Of a DNA stretch of 64,000 bases, positions 1-12,088 are shown in pieces. The position numbers were made by a program, and so were the translations under genes. The stretch is from Xenophilus arseniciresistens (lineage in GTDB: Bacteria; Pseudomonadota; Gammaproteobacteria; Burkholderiales; Burkholderiaceae_C). Under the pieces are notes generated by a model. That model had not been told where the DNA came from. It did no database searches and worked only from the letters and a program-made list of their open reading frames with translations. The stretch spans positions 868,001 to 932,000 of the forward strand of contig NZ_JAQIPB010000001.1 in the NCBI RefSeq assembly GCF_028023875.1, given 5' to 3'. The first letter of the stretch is position 1; the number at the start of each line of letters is the position of its first letter.

Positions 1-551
1 ATTCCGTTGCCAAAGTCAATCGCACAAACCGCTACGGCTATAAGACCCATTATCAAATAGGACCGACTTACCAGTACCAACAGTAAACTCAGTACCAATG
101 TCCATTGCTCATATGACAAAACACCGAGGTAATATGTCATTCCTGGAAGCAAAATACTACCGCCAAGAACTATTGCAGGATGAGCAGGTGCTGGTCGTAT
201 CTTTTGTTTTCGATGAAAACAAATTGCAATTATCAAGGGGATCGACACAAAAAGCGTCAATATGATTCGCCTAAGCACTTGGGGCAGCGGCTCGCTACAC
301 GTCAGAAATTCAATATCAGACCAAAATGAAAATGCACCACCTTGAATGGAACAATTAGAACTCAAATTGATCCCGTCAAGCATACTTTGCAGCCAGTAGT
401 ACGGGTCTATCCAAGATTTTTCCGAAAAAATCAAATAAGGGGCGCGAGCGGAAAAATCTGGCTCGTCACCAAACGGATACAAAATGCGACCGACTACAAC
501 AATAACCGTGTACGCGGCCACCGCACTCAGGCCAAAGCTAGACAATTTCAT
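1..551 (-). CDS. Polytopic membrane protein, 5' part only (possible O-antigen/exopolysaccharide polymerase)
   Basis: The reading frame is open from ATG at 551-549 to the left edge of the window, 183 codons without a stop. It starts two bases after the stop of the upstream glycosyltransferase, so it belongs to the same transcript. The translation begins MKLSSFGLSAVAAY, runs into a hydrophobic segment (residues about 7-25), has a polar stretch rich in aromatic residues, then further hydrophobic segments around residues 105-122 and from about 135 onward. Membrane proteins of this kind inside a Wzx-containing sugar locus are often Wzy polymerases, but no family-specific motif is visible in this fragment, so that function is inferred from position only. 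Codon use is AT-rich like the neighbouring genes. Confidence 0.6.
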   Translation of the reverse strand, partial: MKLSSFGLSAVAAYTVIVVVGRILYPFGDEPDFSARAPYLIFSEKSWIDPYYWLQSMLDGINLSSNCSIQGGAFSFWSDIEFLTCSEPLPQVLRRIILTLFVSIPLIIAICFHRKQKIRPAPAHPAIVLGGSILLPGMTYYLGVLSYEQWTLVLSLLLVLVSRSYLIMGLIAVAVCAIDFGNG

Positions 552-553
552 CT

Positions 554-1798
554 TCAATTTGGAGCCGCCAGAGAGCTGTATAAACTCGCATAGCGCTGTG
601 CGTTACTTCCTATATCGAATTTCGCGAAGGCCACGTCTATTGCGCGGCGGCGAACTCCTGGCTCAAGTAACGAAATAACAGCATCCCTAGTCAATTCCGA
701 GAAACTCTCTGGATCATAGGCGAGGCCTACTCGGTGCTCACGAACTATCCCTGCAGCTCCTCCACAATGCTTATTTACTAGAATTGGGACTCCCGCCCCC
801 AAATACTCCGCGGTCTTTATGGCCATAACCACACTCGACAGCCTATGTTCTAACACCCCAGTAGGTCGGAAGTATGAAAGAACTCCGAAATCAGCCTCTC
901 GAAGTTCGGCAGCCAACTCCTTGGCTGAATGAGTCCGTACCACCCTAAAACTTCCTAAGCCCAATGGCTTAAAGATGGGCTCCAACGCGGCATGATCTGA
1001 CATCGTGATAATCTTCAGATCAATTTTCAAACCCAATTTGAGCAAATACTCAATTAAACGCCGAAGTTCATCAGGTGGGTGCCAGCTGTTACTGTCAAGT
1101 GTTCCCAAATAGACAACAGAAACGCGCTCAACATATGTCTCCGTGCGGACTGCCGCCGAAGACAGTAAGCGCACTGGGGCGCTTAGATATATGGTTTCAA
1201 CTCTACGAGCTGCCTGGGAGATGAAATACTCTTTCATTCCTTCCGACACAGCGACAACAGCGTCGGCCGCCCCTAGGAGGTAGCTTTCGAGTGCGCGGAA
1301 GAAGCGATAATTTCTGCTGCTCGACTCCCATCCTTTACGCAAGGCTAACTCGTCAATCCAAAGCCCTCTTGCATCAAACAATATCCTGTACCGAGCAGAA
1401 GTCGCTTCACGCAATCGCAATGCTGCAAAAGTCGCATGATAGGAGCGGCAATGGATGACGTCTGGATCGAAACGATCCACAAGCTGACGCAACCTCAAAT
1501 TTGCGCCAATATGATTAAATTTAAAAGTCCATCTATTAGGAAAAATCAGGGGCTGAGCACAGTAGATTGGGATCTGCTCGTACTCAATGTTTGCGAGCCG
1601 TTCGCGCACATTTTTAAGCTCATGTGTGTATTGGCCTCTTTCTCTAACGTGGCCGCTATGAATAAGCGGCACCGCAGCGACAAACTTTCCCGTTGCCCCA
1701 GTTAGCGCAATGTTTGCTTTGAATTGATTCAAGGCCTGCGAACCGTAGGCGCCAGAAGTCCGAGGCGTTTCGCCCCACGTTAAATAAAGGATTTTCAT
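554..1798 (-). CDS. Glycosyltransferase, GT-B fold (GT4-like)
   Basis: A 414-residue protein that probably adds one sugar of the O-unit or capsule repeat at the cytoplasmic face of the inner membrane. The N-terminus (MKILYLTWGETPRTSG) is a Rossmann-type beta strand with a flexible loop, as in GT-B enzymes. The C-terminal half has the nucleotide-sugar binding layout of the GT4 family, with EYLGAGVPILVNKHCGG near residue 345 and a following LAYDP segment. The donor and acceptor sugars cannot be read from the sequence. Its ATG overlaps the TAA of the flippase gene by one base (TAATG), which indicates translational coupling. Composition is AT-rich compared with the housekeeping genes further right, as expected for an exchanged polysaccharide locus. 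Confidence 0.75.
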   Translation of the reverse strand: MKILYLTWGETPRTSGAYGSQALNQFKANIALTGATGKFVAAVPLIHSGHVRERGQYTHELKNVRERLANIEYEQIPIYCAQPLIFPNRWTFKFNHIGANLRLRQLVDRFDPDVIHCRSYHATFAALRLREATSARYRILFDARGLWIDELALRKGWESSSRNYRFFRALESYLLGAADAVVAVSEGMKEYFISQAARRVETIYLSAPVRLLSSAAVRTETYVERVSVVYLGTLDSNSWHPPDELRRLIEYLLKLGLKIDLKIITMSDHAALEPIFKPLGLGSFRVVRTHSAKELAAELREADFGVLSYFRPTGVLEHRLSSVVMAIKTAEYLGAGVPILVNKHCGGAAGIVREHRVGLAYDPESFSELTRDAVISLLEPGVRRRAIDVAFAKFDIGSNAQRYASLYSSLAAPN

Positions 1799-3249
1799 TA
1801 CGCTGAACGATTTTTAGATTCTTGTAGAACTTCAGAAACCGTGAGTTGCCGCAAGAAACCTGGGAACTCGAAGAGTGTGCGCCCAAACTTCAATAGAATA
1901 ATTACTAGGACAGCGATCCAAAAAATCACATCCGCCTTGGCGCTGAGCTGCTGTCCGTGAACCGCATAGACAACACTGGCAATTAGCATTGCCGCCCCCA
2001 CTACATACATCCGAAAACGTCCTTGGACTGGGCGCCATGCCACGCCAGCAGCCTCAGTACGCAACACAAAAAATAGGAAATAAGTCACTGCTGAGCTAAT
2101 GGCTGCTCCAACGACACCATAACTAGGTATTAGCCACGCGGCAAAGATGAGATTCACTAGCAACGCGACCAGTACCGCCCATAGAGCATAGCTTGTTTTC
2201 CTTGCGACATTGACACCCGTGACCGTCGCTTCTGAAAGCAGATAAAAAAGCGGCGGTAGCATGCAGCAAGCAAGCAAATATTTAACATCTCGATATTCAC
2301 TAGGGAGGACAAGTTCGATTATCCAAGAGAATAGGCCAGTCCCCACCCACGCTAACGCAACAGCAATGCATACGTAATTGATCAGCTTGTCAACATATTG
2401 AAGATTTCTGTGCTCAGCTGTCCATCTGTAAATTACGGGAGCCCAAATGGTCGCAAAGATCATCTGCAACAAGGTGCCGAGCCCTGCGAAGTTCATGGCC
2501 ATTGCATAAACTCCAAGAGCGTTTAGATCAGCTGTAAACCTCAACGCAATCGTATTTATCGCCGTTAAGCCCCAGTAAGCGAAACCTGCTCCAACCAATG
2601 GCATCCCATATTGGACATACTTCACCTGATCTCGCCTAGAAATATCTTCATTCCATAGACCAATCCATTGCTTTTTGCTCCACCACGCGGACATCACCGC
2701 TGAGGCGCCTAGCGACACCAAGCTGGCGATCATCAAATGCAAAAAGTCGTGCCCAATGTCTAGAAATATCAAGATCGCAATAACTGCCAGCAGCAAAAAT
2801 TTTGCCAATATTTGACTAATAGAGAATGCGAACCCCCGCTCCGACATTCTCAGGATCAGCGAAAAGTATCTTGAGATAACCGTAAGCGCAATACTCAGCG
2901 CGCTGAGATAAATATAAATTGAGCGTTCTTTGTCATAAAAAATTATCGAGAGACTTGAAGCAAAAAATACAGCAAGAACCACTAGAACTACCAGAGCGTA
3001 CAAACTGGGTTCTATACAACTTTTCAAGAGTTTTTTTTGGTCAGGCGTATCGTGAAACTCTCTAATATAGGCTTGATCAAGCCCAAACAGAATTGCGACG
3101 AGCGAGAATCCGACCAGCACTTGGTAGATATTAAAGCGCCCGATATCAGACGATGAGAAGTGCCAAGAAAGCATGGGCAATGTTGCCAGGGATAGAAGAC
3201 CCCCAACGATAGGCCCCAGCGCAAATCCCAAAATAGTTCTTAAATTCAT
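1798..3249 (-). CDS. wzx: Oligosaccharide-unit flippase, Wzx/polysaccharide biosynthesis (MOP) family
   Basis: A 483-residue, very hydrophobic protein with the usual length and about 12-14 membrane segments of Wzx flippases. It begins MNLRTILGFALGPIVGG, a typical first helix of the polysaccharide_synt/MATE-like superfamily, and later has YGMPLVGAGFAYWGL, a recurrent mid-protein helix start. Flippases of this family move undecaprenyl-linked repeat units to the periplasmic side for polymerisation. It starts immediately after the stop of the upstream glycosyltransferase and overlaps the downstream glycosyltransferase start by one base. The combination of Wzx, glycosyltransferases and an OPX lipoprotein implies a Wzx/Wzy-dependent pathway. 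The specific substrate is unknown. Confidence 0.82.
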   Translation of the reverse strand: MNLRTILGFALGPIVGGLLSLATLPMLSWHFSSSDIGRFNIYQVLVGFSLVAILFGLDQAYIREFHDTPDQKKLLKSCIEPSLYALVVLVVLAVFFASSLSIIFYDKERSIYIYLSALSIALTVISRYFSLILRMSERGFAFSISQILAKFLLLAVIAILIFLDIGHDFLHLMIASLVSLGASAVMSAWWSKKQWIGLWNEDISRRDQVKYVQYGMPLVGAGFAYWGLTAINTIALRFTADLNALGVYAMAMNFAGLGTLLQMIFATIWAPVIYRWTAEHRNLQYVDKLINYVCIAVALAWVGTGLFSWIIELVLPSEYRDVKYLLACCMLPPLFYLLSEATVTGVNVARKTSYALWAVLVALLVNLIFAAWLIPSYGVVGAAISSAVTYFLFFVLRTEAAGVAWRPVQGRFRMYVVGAAMLIASVVYAVHGQQLSAKADVIFWIAVLVIILLKFGRTLFEFPGFLRQLTVSEVLQESKNRSA

Positions 3250-4401
3250 TTAATGATGATGATCGGTTTCCAGAGATATTTTTCTCCATCTCTCATAGCA
3301 CGACTTCCAACTAGCTTTATCCCGAATAAAGTCAAGAGCCTTATTTTCTTCTTCTGCCTTTGATTCCCTCCATTTGTGCTGCGCGATAGCCCTAACACAC
3401 TCTTGCACTGAACCAACCGAGTAAATTCGCGCGCCTGCTTTTACTAAGTCCTGATAAGGTAACCAACTGCCTGCGTACACAGTTCCGCCAGCGTAGAGGA
3501 CCTCGAGCATTGAGCCACTTAGCTGATCCGACGGTTGAATATTAACGAGGATGTCGGCGCTATAACGGAGTTTTGCCGTATCGGGGAAATTTAGAAATTT
3601 GTCGAGAATTGAATAGTTGTCAAGTCCCTTCAAAGTCGTCAATTCCCTTATTTTTTTATCTATTCCTGTGTTCCCATACCCCACCGCAAAAACCAAGTGA
3701 AATCGATTTCTTTCTACCGGAGCCAAGCACGAAAACTCAGCTATAAATTCTAGCTGTCTTTGCAACGGATTCCCGTTATATCCCACCATTATAATTAATT
3801 TATTCTTAGGGAAATCAAAAAAACTCAACGCTTGATCCCGACTGAAGGTTTGATTTTTCATTAAGTCAATTTCATCTAGTACGGGCAACCCGAAGTTTGC
3901 GACCCTTATTTTTGAAGAGAATTTATTGCCGTATTTTCTCTCAAAAAATTCAATGGATCGTTGATTGGTAAATACTATTTTATTTGCGGCTCTATATATT
4001 CTTTTCTGGAAATTTGATTTTATTGAATTGGTACGGTATAGATCGCTTCCCCATATAACTGCAACAATTTTTTTTGATATTCTTTCTATTTCTAGCAAAT
4101 TCCAAGCCAATCGATACGCGACGAAATGAATAAAGGTGCAGTCATATTCTTTATCTTTAATTAGTTTAGCCGTCTTATTTATATATTGATATGACTTTAA
4201 AATCTCAACTGCCTTCTTTATTTTCGAATGGATAACACTCGAGCTGTTCAAATTCTCTACAACCCAGAACCTATCCACACCTTGGACTGGCGCGGCAACT
4301 GTAAGAGACAGAATATCAACGCTATGCCCGTCGGTAATGAATTGACGGGCAAAATCCTTCACGAAAATTGAGTCAGCAGAGCCGATTATTAGAACTTTCA
4401 T
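3250..4401 (-). CDS. Glycosyltransferase, GT-B type
   Basis: A 383-residue protein starting MKVLIIGSADSIFVKDFARQ, a Rossmann strand-loop-helix of GT-B glycosyltransferases. A WGSDLYR segment near residue 118 resembles the acceptor-domain signature of several O-antigen transferases, and the C-terminal half contains SADILVNIQPSDQLSGS followed by MLEVLYAGG, the donor-binding region of GT4-like proteins. It is the most AT-rich gene of the window and uses many AAA/ATT codons, a sign of recent acquisition. The stop is directly followed by the wzx ATG. A GGA-containing ribosome-binding sequence lies about ten bases before the ATG. Sugar specificity cannot be assigned. Confidence 0.7.
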   Translation of the reverse strand: MKVLIIGSADSIFVKDFARQFITDGHSVDILSLTVAAPVQGVDRFWVVENLNSSSVIHSKIKKAVEILKSYQYINKTAKLIKDKEYDCTFIHFVAYRLAWNLLEIERISKKIVAVIWGSDLYRTNSIKSNFQKRIYRAANKIVFTNQRSIEFFERKYGNKFSSKIRVANFGLPVLDEIDLMKNQTFSRDQALSFFDFPKNKLIIMVGYNGNPLQRQLEFIAEFSCLAPVERNRFHLVFAVGYGNTGIDKKIRELTTLKGLDNYSILDKFLNFPDTAKLRYSADILVNIQPSDQLSGSMLEVLYAGGTVYAGSWLPYQDLVKAGARIYSVGSVQECVRAIAQHKWRESKAEEENKALDFIRDKASWKSCYERWRKISLETDHHH

Positions 4402-4432
4402 TAATTCTCATTCCTAGTAACCATTGGAACAG

Positions 4433-5521
4433 CTAGCCAACCACAGATTCTTTCAATGCATTAGCTACGAATAGCTGATCTTCAAAATTCATATATGGAT
4501 GCATCGGAAGACTTAGTACACGATTAGATAGAGCATCGCCAACCGGAAGCAGGGAATTACCATCTGAAACCGCGGGCTGTTTGTTAAGTGGGATCGGATA
4601 GTGCACAGCCGTCGGAACGCCGAGGGACTGCAACCTCTCCTGCACTTTATCACGCTCGTCAGTTTGAATCGTGTACTGTGCCCACGCACTGACATTATCA
4701 GAATTTATTTTTGGGAGCGAAAATGGCAAGGTCTTGAGAAGATTTTCGTATTGATTCGCTACTTGCTGCCGTGCTCTAACCTCTTGATCAAGTACTAACA
4801 ACTTTGGAAGCAGAATGGCTGCTTGCAGAGTATCTAGCCGACTGTTTACTCCTATGCGGACGTGGTGGTAGCGGCGATCTTGCCCATGGCGGGCGATTTG
4901 ATTCATCGCCTTCGCGAGGGAATTATCGTTTGTGAAAATCGCTCCGCCATCGCCGTAGCACCCCAGTGGTTTACTTGGAAAAAAACTGGTGCAGGCAATG
5001 GTGGTTAGGTTGCAGCTCTTGCGGCCCCTGTAAGTAGCACCAAAACTCTGTGCCGCATCTTCAATGACAGGTAGGCCATTTTTTTGCGCGATGGTGTTGA
5101 TGACGTCATAATCGGCGCACTGGCCGTACAAGCTAACAGGAATAATGGCCTTGGTTTTAGGCGTAATGGCAGCCTGCAGCAGCGCGGGATCCAGATTGCA
5201 GGTCCGAGCGTCCACATCCACATATACAGGTTTAGCACCCAGCAGCGCGACGGTCTCGGCGGTGGCAATATAGGTAAAGCCGGGCGTAATAACTTCATCG
5301 CCGGGCCCGACGCCCAAGGCCATCAATGCAATCTGCAACGCATCGGTGCCATTTGCGACACTGATGCAGTGTGCGGCTCCCGTATAGATGGCCAGCTTTT
5401 CCTCCAGCTCTGTCACTTCCGGGCCCAGAATAAATTTTCCGTGAGCCAGCACGCGCGCAATGCCAGCATCGATGGCGGCCTTGAGTTCTTGGTATTGCGC
5501 CTTGAGATCGATAAATTCCAT
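4433..5521 (-). CDS. wbpE: UDP-2-acetamido-2-deoxy-3-oxo-glucuronate aminotransferase (DegT/DnrJ/EryC1 family)
   Basis: A 362-residue PLP-dependent sugar aminotransferase. In the WbpABED pathway it transfers an amino group from glutamate to the 3-oxo sugar made by WbpB, giving UDP-GlcNAc(3NH2)A. Family marks are GTDAL near residue 58-62 (phosphate binding), VIEDAAQSFGA near 152-162 and the Schiff-base lysine in SFFPSKPLGCYGDGG (K184). Length matches WbpE/WlbC proteins. It starts three bases after the wbpD stop. The 5' half of the gene is clearly GC-richer than the 3' half, so the gene may be a recombinant. Assignment to WbpE, not another DegT enzyme, rests on the neighbouring wbpA, wbpB and wbpD genes as well as on the sequence. 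Confidence 0.88.
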   Translation of the reverse strand: MEFIDLKAQYQELKAAIDAGIARVLAHGKFILGPEVTELEEKLAIYTGAAHCISVANGTDALQIALMALGVGPGDEVITPGFTYIATAETVALLGAKPVYVDVDARTCNLDPALLQAAITPKTKAIIPVSLYGQCADYDVINTIAQKNGLPVIEDAAQSFGATYRGRKSCNLTTIACTSFFPSKPLGCYGDGGAIFTNDNSLAKAMNQIARHGQDRRYHHVRIGVNSRLDTLQAAILLPKLLVLDQEVRARQQVANQYENLLKTLPFSLPKINSDNVSAWAQYTIQTDERDKVQERLQSLGVPTAVHYPIPLNKQPAVSDGNSLLPVGDALSNRVLSLPMHPYMNFEDQLFVANALKESVVG

Positions 5522-5524
5522 TTT

Positions 5525-8407
<2,883 letters not shown>

Positions 8408-8490
8408 AAACTTAATTTGATGCAAGTTTACATTTCTGAATACTAGGCAAGCCTTGGAAAATTCGCAGGATCGTTGTCATGTAAAACGGT

Positions 8491-9657
8491 TTAACGGTGT
8501 CTGACATAAATCTGGCTGGCTGTATTCACTGCTTGAGACGACGGAAGAATCAAGCTGACCACGCGGTTCCACTTGACCAGCGGCACGGGATCTACATAGA
8601 CGACGTCGTGCGGCTGCAAATTGAACTGGCCGGCCACCGCCATGGCGGCGGGGTTCTTCGCATCCAGGTGAAAGATCGCCGGACTGCCGGTCTTCGCGCC
8701 TTCCCGAATCACATAGATCTGCCCTGCATGAGCGGTGGCGCCTGCGGGGCCCCCGGTTTCGCCCAAGGCTTCGCTAAGGCTCAAGTGCCCGTCGCTGCGC
8801 ATGGGTAGGGCTAGTGGGGCAAGCACCTCGCCCATAACGAAGACCTTGCTGTCTTCGCGATGGGCCACCCGCACGGTGTCGCCGTTGTGCAACGGGATGG
8901 CATTGGCATCGTGGCCGGTATCACGCAGGCGGGTCAGATTGATGGGAATAGAGCGACCTTCGCGGATGAGCGTGACTGCCGAGCGATTGCCATTGGCGGT
9001 CATGCCTCCGGCACGACTGATGGCCTCGTTGAGCGTCATGGGCACATCGGTGATGATCTGTTGGCCCGGAGTCCGCACTTCGCCTTCGACATGCACACGG
9101 CGGCTGCGAAAAGACTGGATCCGCACCGTCACTTGCGGATCGCGGACTTGGGCTGCGATTCGGTTGCGTATGAGGTCGGAGGCCTCTGCTTCAGTCAAGC
9201 CCTGTACACGGACCCGGCCCACATATGGAAAGGCAATTTCGCCCTTCGAGTTAACAATGAAGCCGGGGGCCACCTGCACACCGGTGGGGTCAACAGACTG
9301 CGAGATCACGGCCCCGGAATTGGGCAGCAGCTCCGGATGGTCGTAGACGATCACGCCCAGCACGTCGCCGGGTCCGATGGTGTAGGGCATGGGCTGACCG
9401 AACAGGGTCTGCACTTCCGGGGGGATGCCCTGCGGCGCCTGCTGCGCCAGGGTGCGCACCAGGGCCAGCGAGATCGGCGTGATGCGGCCTTCGGGGGCTT
9501 CATCCGCCAGGTAGTCGAATTGCGTGGGCAGCGATTGATCGGCATAGGGGCTGACGTTCCCCATTCCCGGCACGATCGACGAACACCCAGCCATGGCAAC
9601 GGCCATGCACAGCAACAAGCTTCTGCTCAACACATTGGTCCTCTTACTTTTTGTCAT
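8491..9657 (-). CDS. wza: Polysaccharide export outer-membrane lipoprotein (OPX, Wza family)
   Basis: A 388-residue protein forming the outer-membrane exit channel for capsule or exopolysaccharide. The start at 9657 is set by a strong GGGAGGAG ribosome-binding site. The product begins MTKSKRTNVLSRS, has a hydrophobic segment and a lipobox AMAGC (Cys25). A Poly_export domain with YTIGPGDVLGVIVYDHPE lies near residues 92-110, followed by two SLBB-type repeats (VHVEGEVRTPGQQ and VFVMGEVLAPLAL). The GC-rich composition is like the core genome. It is the first gene of the polysaccharide run. No Wzc kinase gene is present in this window, so the partner tyrosine kinase must be elsewhere or absent. 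Confidence 0.88.
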   Translation of the reverse strand: MTKSKRTNVLSRSLLLCMAVAMAGCSSIVPGMGNVSPYADQSLPTQFDYLADEAPEGRITPISLALVRTLAQQAPQGIPPEVQTLFGQPMPYTIGPGDVLGVIVYDHPELLPNSGAVISQSVDPTGVQVAPGFIVNSKGEIAFPYVGRVRVQGLTEAEASDLIRNRIAAQVRDPQVTVRIQSFRSRRVHVEGEVRTPGQQIITDVPMTLNEAISRAGGMTANGNRSAVTLIREGRSIPINLTRLRDTGHDANAIPLHNGDTVRVAHREDSKVFVMGEVLAPLALPMRSDGHLSLSEALGETGGPAGATAHAGQIYVIREGAKTGSPAIFHLDAKNPAAMAVAGQFNLQPHDVVYVDPVPLVKWNRVVSLILPSSQAVNTASQIYVRHR

Positions 9658-9921
9658 ACTCCTCCCAGCTTGAAATGAGCCACCCATATTTTCAGATGTA
9701 TGAAGTCAAACGAATTAACTTGCAAAATTCACAAAAAATAACAATAACTACACCCGATCACAGGTCAGCCCTAGTTGACAGGATTGTGGATGATTGTCGA
9801 TCAAAGCGGAACGCACAATCGCGTGGCAGTGACATTTGGCTATGAGCCACAGTGGTGCGTAAATTCGTGAGGCATCCCGCAAACAGGGGATGCGAAAAGG
9901 CTTTTTCTGTGCTTGTTTGGT
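9658..9921. other. Intergenic region between the vanZ-like gene and wza
   Basis: This 264-base stretch carries no convincing gene. The half next to wza (9690-9760) is AT-rich and should hold the promoter of the polysaccharide operon, but no pair of -35 and -10 boxes with good spacing stands out. A hairpin lies at 9872-9893 (separate entry). Confidence 0.5.
9872..9893 (-). terminator. Hairpin at the end of the his-vanZ transcript
   Basis: GCATCCC at 9872-9878 pairs with GGGATGC at 9887-9893 around an eight-base loop. It lies about 30 bases past the vanZ-like stop on the minus strand. No T-run follows directly on the minus strand. On the plus strand a GGCTTTTT stretch follows about six bases later. 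It probably marks the end of the operon, but strand and strength are uncertain. Confidence 0.45.
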
Positions 9922-10335
9922 TCAGCCCGGGAGCGGCGCCCAGGCTTTGCGAACAATGCGGTGTATGGCCCAGCCGATGAGCAGGCCCATGCCATCGGCC
10001 CACAAATCAGCCCACTCCGCCATGCGCGCAGGCGTGAAGGATTGCAGGACTTCGATGACAGCGCCGTAGGCCAAGAGCCCGATCATCAGGATCAGTGCTG
10101 TCCGCCATCCACCCGGAAAGGCGCACAAGCCCAGAAAGGCCAGCGTTGCAAAGCCCAAGGCATGGTTGCTCTTGTCCCAGCCGGTGGTGGGCAGTGCGGG
10201 CGAAGGTGGCATCAGGCTGAGCACCAGCACGCCCAGCAAGGCCGCAGCGAACAGCGCACGCCAGAAGCGGGGGGTGCGCCACAGCCGGGCCAGGCCGGCA
10301 ACAGAGGAGGGATGCGCAGGCACCGGGCGGCTCAC
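9922..10335 (-). CDS. VanZ-like family membrane protein
   Basis: A 137-residue inner-membrane protein with about four hydrophobic segments. The block [17 protein letters not shown] and the later [23 protein letters not shown] match the VanZ-like/teicoplanin-resistance domain, a small family of uncertain function. It uses a GTG start that overlaps the hisF stop (GTGA), so it is translated as the last member of the his operon. Nothing links it to histidine synthesis. Its position at the border with the polysaccharide locus may mark a rearrangement point. Confidence 0.78.
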   Translation of the reverse strand: MSRPVPAHPSSVAGLARLWRTPRFWRALFAAALLGVLVLSLMPPSPALPTTGWDKSNHALGFATLAFLGLCAFPGGWRTALILMIGLLAYGAVIEVLQSFTPARMAEWADLWADGMGLLIGWAIHRIVRKAWAPLPG

Positions 10336-11111
10336 AGCCGCACCGGGATGCCGCGCGCGGCCATGCGCGCCTTGGCTTCACCCACGGTGTGATCACCGTA
10401 GTGGAAGATGCTGGCGGCCAGCACGGCATCGGCGCCGCCCTGCTGCACGCCGTCGGCGAGGTGGTCGAGGTTGCCGACGCCACCCGATGCGATGACGGGC
10501 ACGCTCACGGCCTCGCTCACGGCGCGGGTGAGCTCCAGGTCGAAGCCACTCTTGGTGCCGTCGCGGTCCATGCTGGTCAGAAGGATCTCGCCGGCGCCGC
10601 GGCGCGCCATCTCGGCAGCCCATTGCACGGCGTCCAGCCCGGTGTTCTTGCGGCCGCCGTGGCTGTACACGTCCCAGCCCGGGCCACGCGTGGCGGCTTC
10701 TTCGGGGCTGCGGCGCTTGGCGTCGATGGCCACCACGATGCACTGCGCGCCGTACTTGCGCGACGCGTCCTCGATCACCTGGGGGTTGGCGATGGCGGCG
10801 GAGTTGAAGCTGGTCTTGTCGGCGCCCGCGTTGAGCAGGCGGCGCACGTCGTCGACCGTGCGCACGCCGCCACCCACCGTGAGCGGAATGAAGACCTGCG
10901 AAGCCACGGCTTCGATGATGGGCAGGATCAGGTCTCGGCCGTCGCTGGTGGCCGTGATGTCGAGGAAGGTGAGTTCGTCGGCGCCCTGCGCGTTGTAGCG
11001 GGCTGCAATCTCCACGGGGTCGCCGGCATCGCGCAGCTCGACGAAGTTGACACCCTTGACCACACGGCCGCCGGTCACGTCGAGGCAGGGAATGATGCGT
11101 TTGGCAAGCAT
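10332..11111 (-). CDS. hisF: Imidazole glycerol phosphate synthase, cyclase subunit
   Basis: A 259-residue (beta/alpha)8 barrel that, with HisH, converts PRFAR and ammonia to IGP and AICAR in histidine synthesis. The N-terminus [15 protein letters not shown] carries the catalytic Asp11. The second catalytic aspartate is in VVAIDAKRR near residue 130, and phosphate-binding glycine loops follow ([21 protein letters not shown]). It is separated from hisA by the mutarotase gene and is followed by the GTGA-coupled vanZ-like gene. hisI and hisE, which usually follow hisF in related bacteria, are not here. Confidence 0.97.
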   Translation of the reverse strand: MLAKRIIPCLDVTGGRVVKGVNFVELRDAGDPVEIAARYNAQGADELTFLDITATSDGRDLILPIIEAVASQVFIPLTVGGGVRTVDDVRRLLNAGADKTSFNSAAIANPQVIEDASRKYGAQCIVVAIDAKRRSPEEAATRGPGWDVYSHGGRKNTGLDAVQWAAEMARRGAGEILLTSMDRDGTKSGFDLELTRAVSEAVSVPVIASGGVGNLDHLADGVQQGGADAVLAASIFHYGDHTVGEAKARMAARGIPVRL

Positions 11112-11159
11112 GGAAGAAGCAGCGTAGAGACTTGGAAAGGATGCGGGGTGAAAGGCGCT

Positions 11160-12020
11160 TCAGGCCAGTGCGTGCAGCGCTTGCCACGCCTGCCAGTGGG
11201 CACCGGGCGGCACGAGTTGGGGCGTGTCGATGCAGGCAGCCTCCACGCACAGCATGTGGCGCCAGCCGTCATCGGGCAGGTCGGGCAGCTTCGCGCAGAG
11301 CGCCGGGCCGGGGTTCCAGACCACGGTTTCGGTGCAGCTGGCGCTTTGGCTGATCTGCAGGCGCCGGGCGCCGTCTTGCAGGAGCAGTGGCGCCGACTGC
11401 GCGGCAAAGACGCTGTCGAACTCTTCGCCGAAGCGCAGGGCCGGCGAGGCCTCGGTGCTGTGCGTGTCGCGCACGGCGTCCCAGCGGGCGGCGCCTTGCA
11501 GGCCATGCAGGCTGACAGCGGCTGCGTCCTGCACATGCAGGTAGGTGTGCAGGGCGCCCGTGAACGACCAGGGCGTATCGCCGGTGTTGCGCACGTCCAG
11601 CGCAATGCGCAGGCTGGCCGGGGCCAGTTGCACCGTCAGCGTGGCCTCGAAGCTTTCGGGCCAGAAGGCGCGCGAGGCCTCGCTGCTGGCCAGGCGCAAG
11701 ACCAGCGTGTCGGGCACATCGGTGGGCACCGGCTGCCAGGGCAGGTTGCGCACGAAGCCGTGCTTGACCAGCGGGCCGCGCCTGTTGAACTGCGGCCAGC
11801 ACACGGGCACACCGCCGCGGATCGGGAAGCTGCCATCGAACACCGACCGGGGGCTGAGGTAGAGGCGTTCGGTCAGCCGTCCGGCCTCGTCCGCACTCTG
11901 CCAGGACACCACCTGGCCGCCGTGCAGGGTCACCAGCACGCGATCGCCCTGGGGCAGGGCCAATGCCACGGCCGGCTGCCCGGCCAGGCTCTCGGTTGTC
12001 ATCTTGCTCCGTACAGACAT
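11160..12020 (-). CDS. D-hexose-6-phosphate mutarotase (aldose 1-epimerase family)
   Basis: A 286-residue protein of the YeaD/Ymr099c group of aldose-1-epimerase-like proteins, which interconvert the anomers of glucose 6-phosphate and similar sugar phosphates. Family marks are RGGVPVCWPQF near residue 85-95, KHGFVRNLPW shortly after, ALHTYLHV near 180 and WNPGPALCAKLPD near the C-terminus. The ATG at 12020 follows an excellent GGGAGGA site at the right distance. The same frame is open further upstream but lacks such a signal. The gene is an unrelated passenger between hisA and hisF. Its substrate here is not known. Confidence 0.82.
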   Translation of the reverse strand: MSVRSKMTTESLAGQPAVALALPQGDRVLVTLHGGQVVSWQSADEAGRLTERLYLSPRSVFDGSFPIRGGVPVCWPQFNRRGPLVKHGFVRNLPWQPVPTDVPDTLVLRLASSEASRAFWPESFEATLTVQLAPASLRIALDVRNTGDTPWSFTGALHTYLHVQDAAAVSLHGLQGAARWDAVRDTHSTEASPALRFGEEFDSVFAAQSAPLLLQDGARRLQISQSASCTETVVWNPGPALCAKLPDLPDDGWRHMLCVEAACIDTPQLVPPGAHWQAWQALHALA

Positions 12021-12088
12021 GGCGCGGATCCTCCCTTTTTTGTTGTGAAACCTTCGCTCGTGCAAGTGGGTCTGAACGCGCAGCAGGC

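Noticed and set aside
9775-9803. TTGACA on the plus strand in the wza-vanZ gap as a promoter
   Set aside because: There is no suitable -10 box at 16-18 bases and no plus-strand gene follows.
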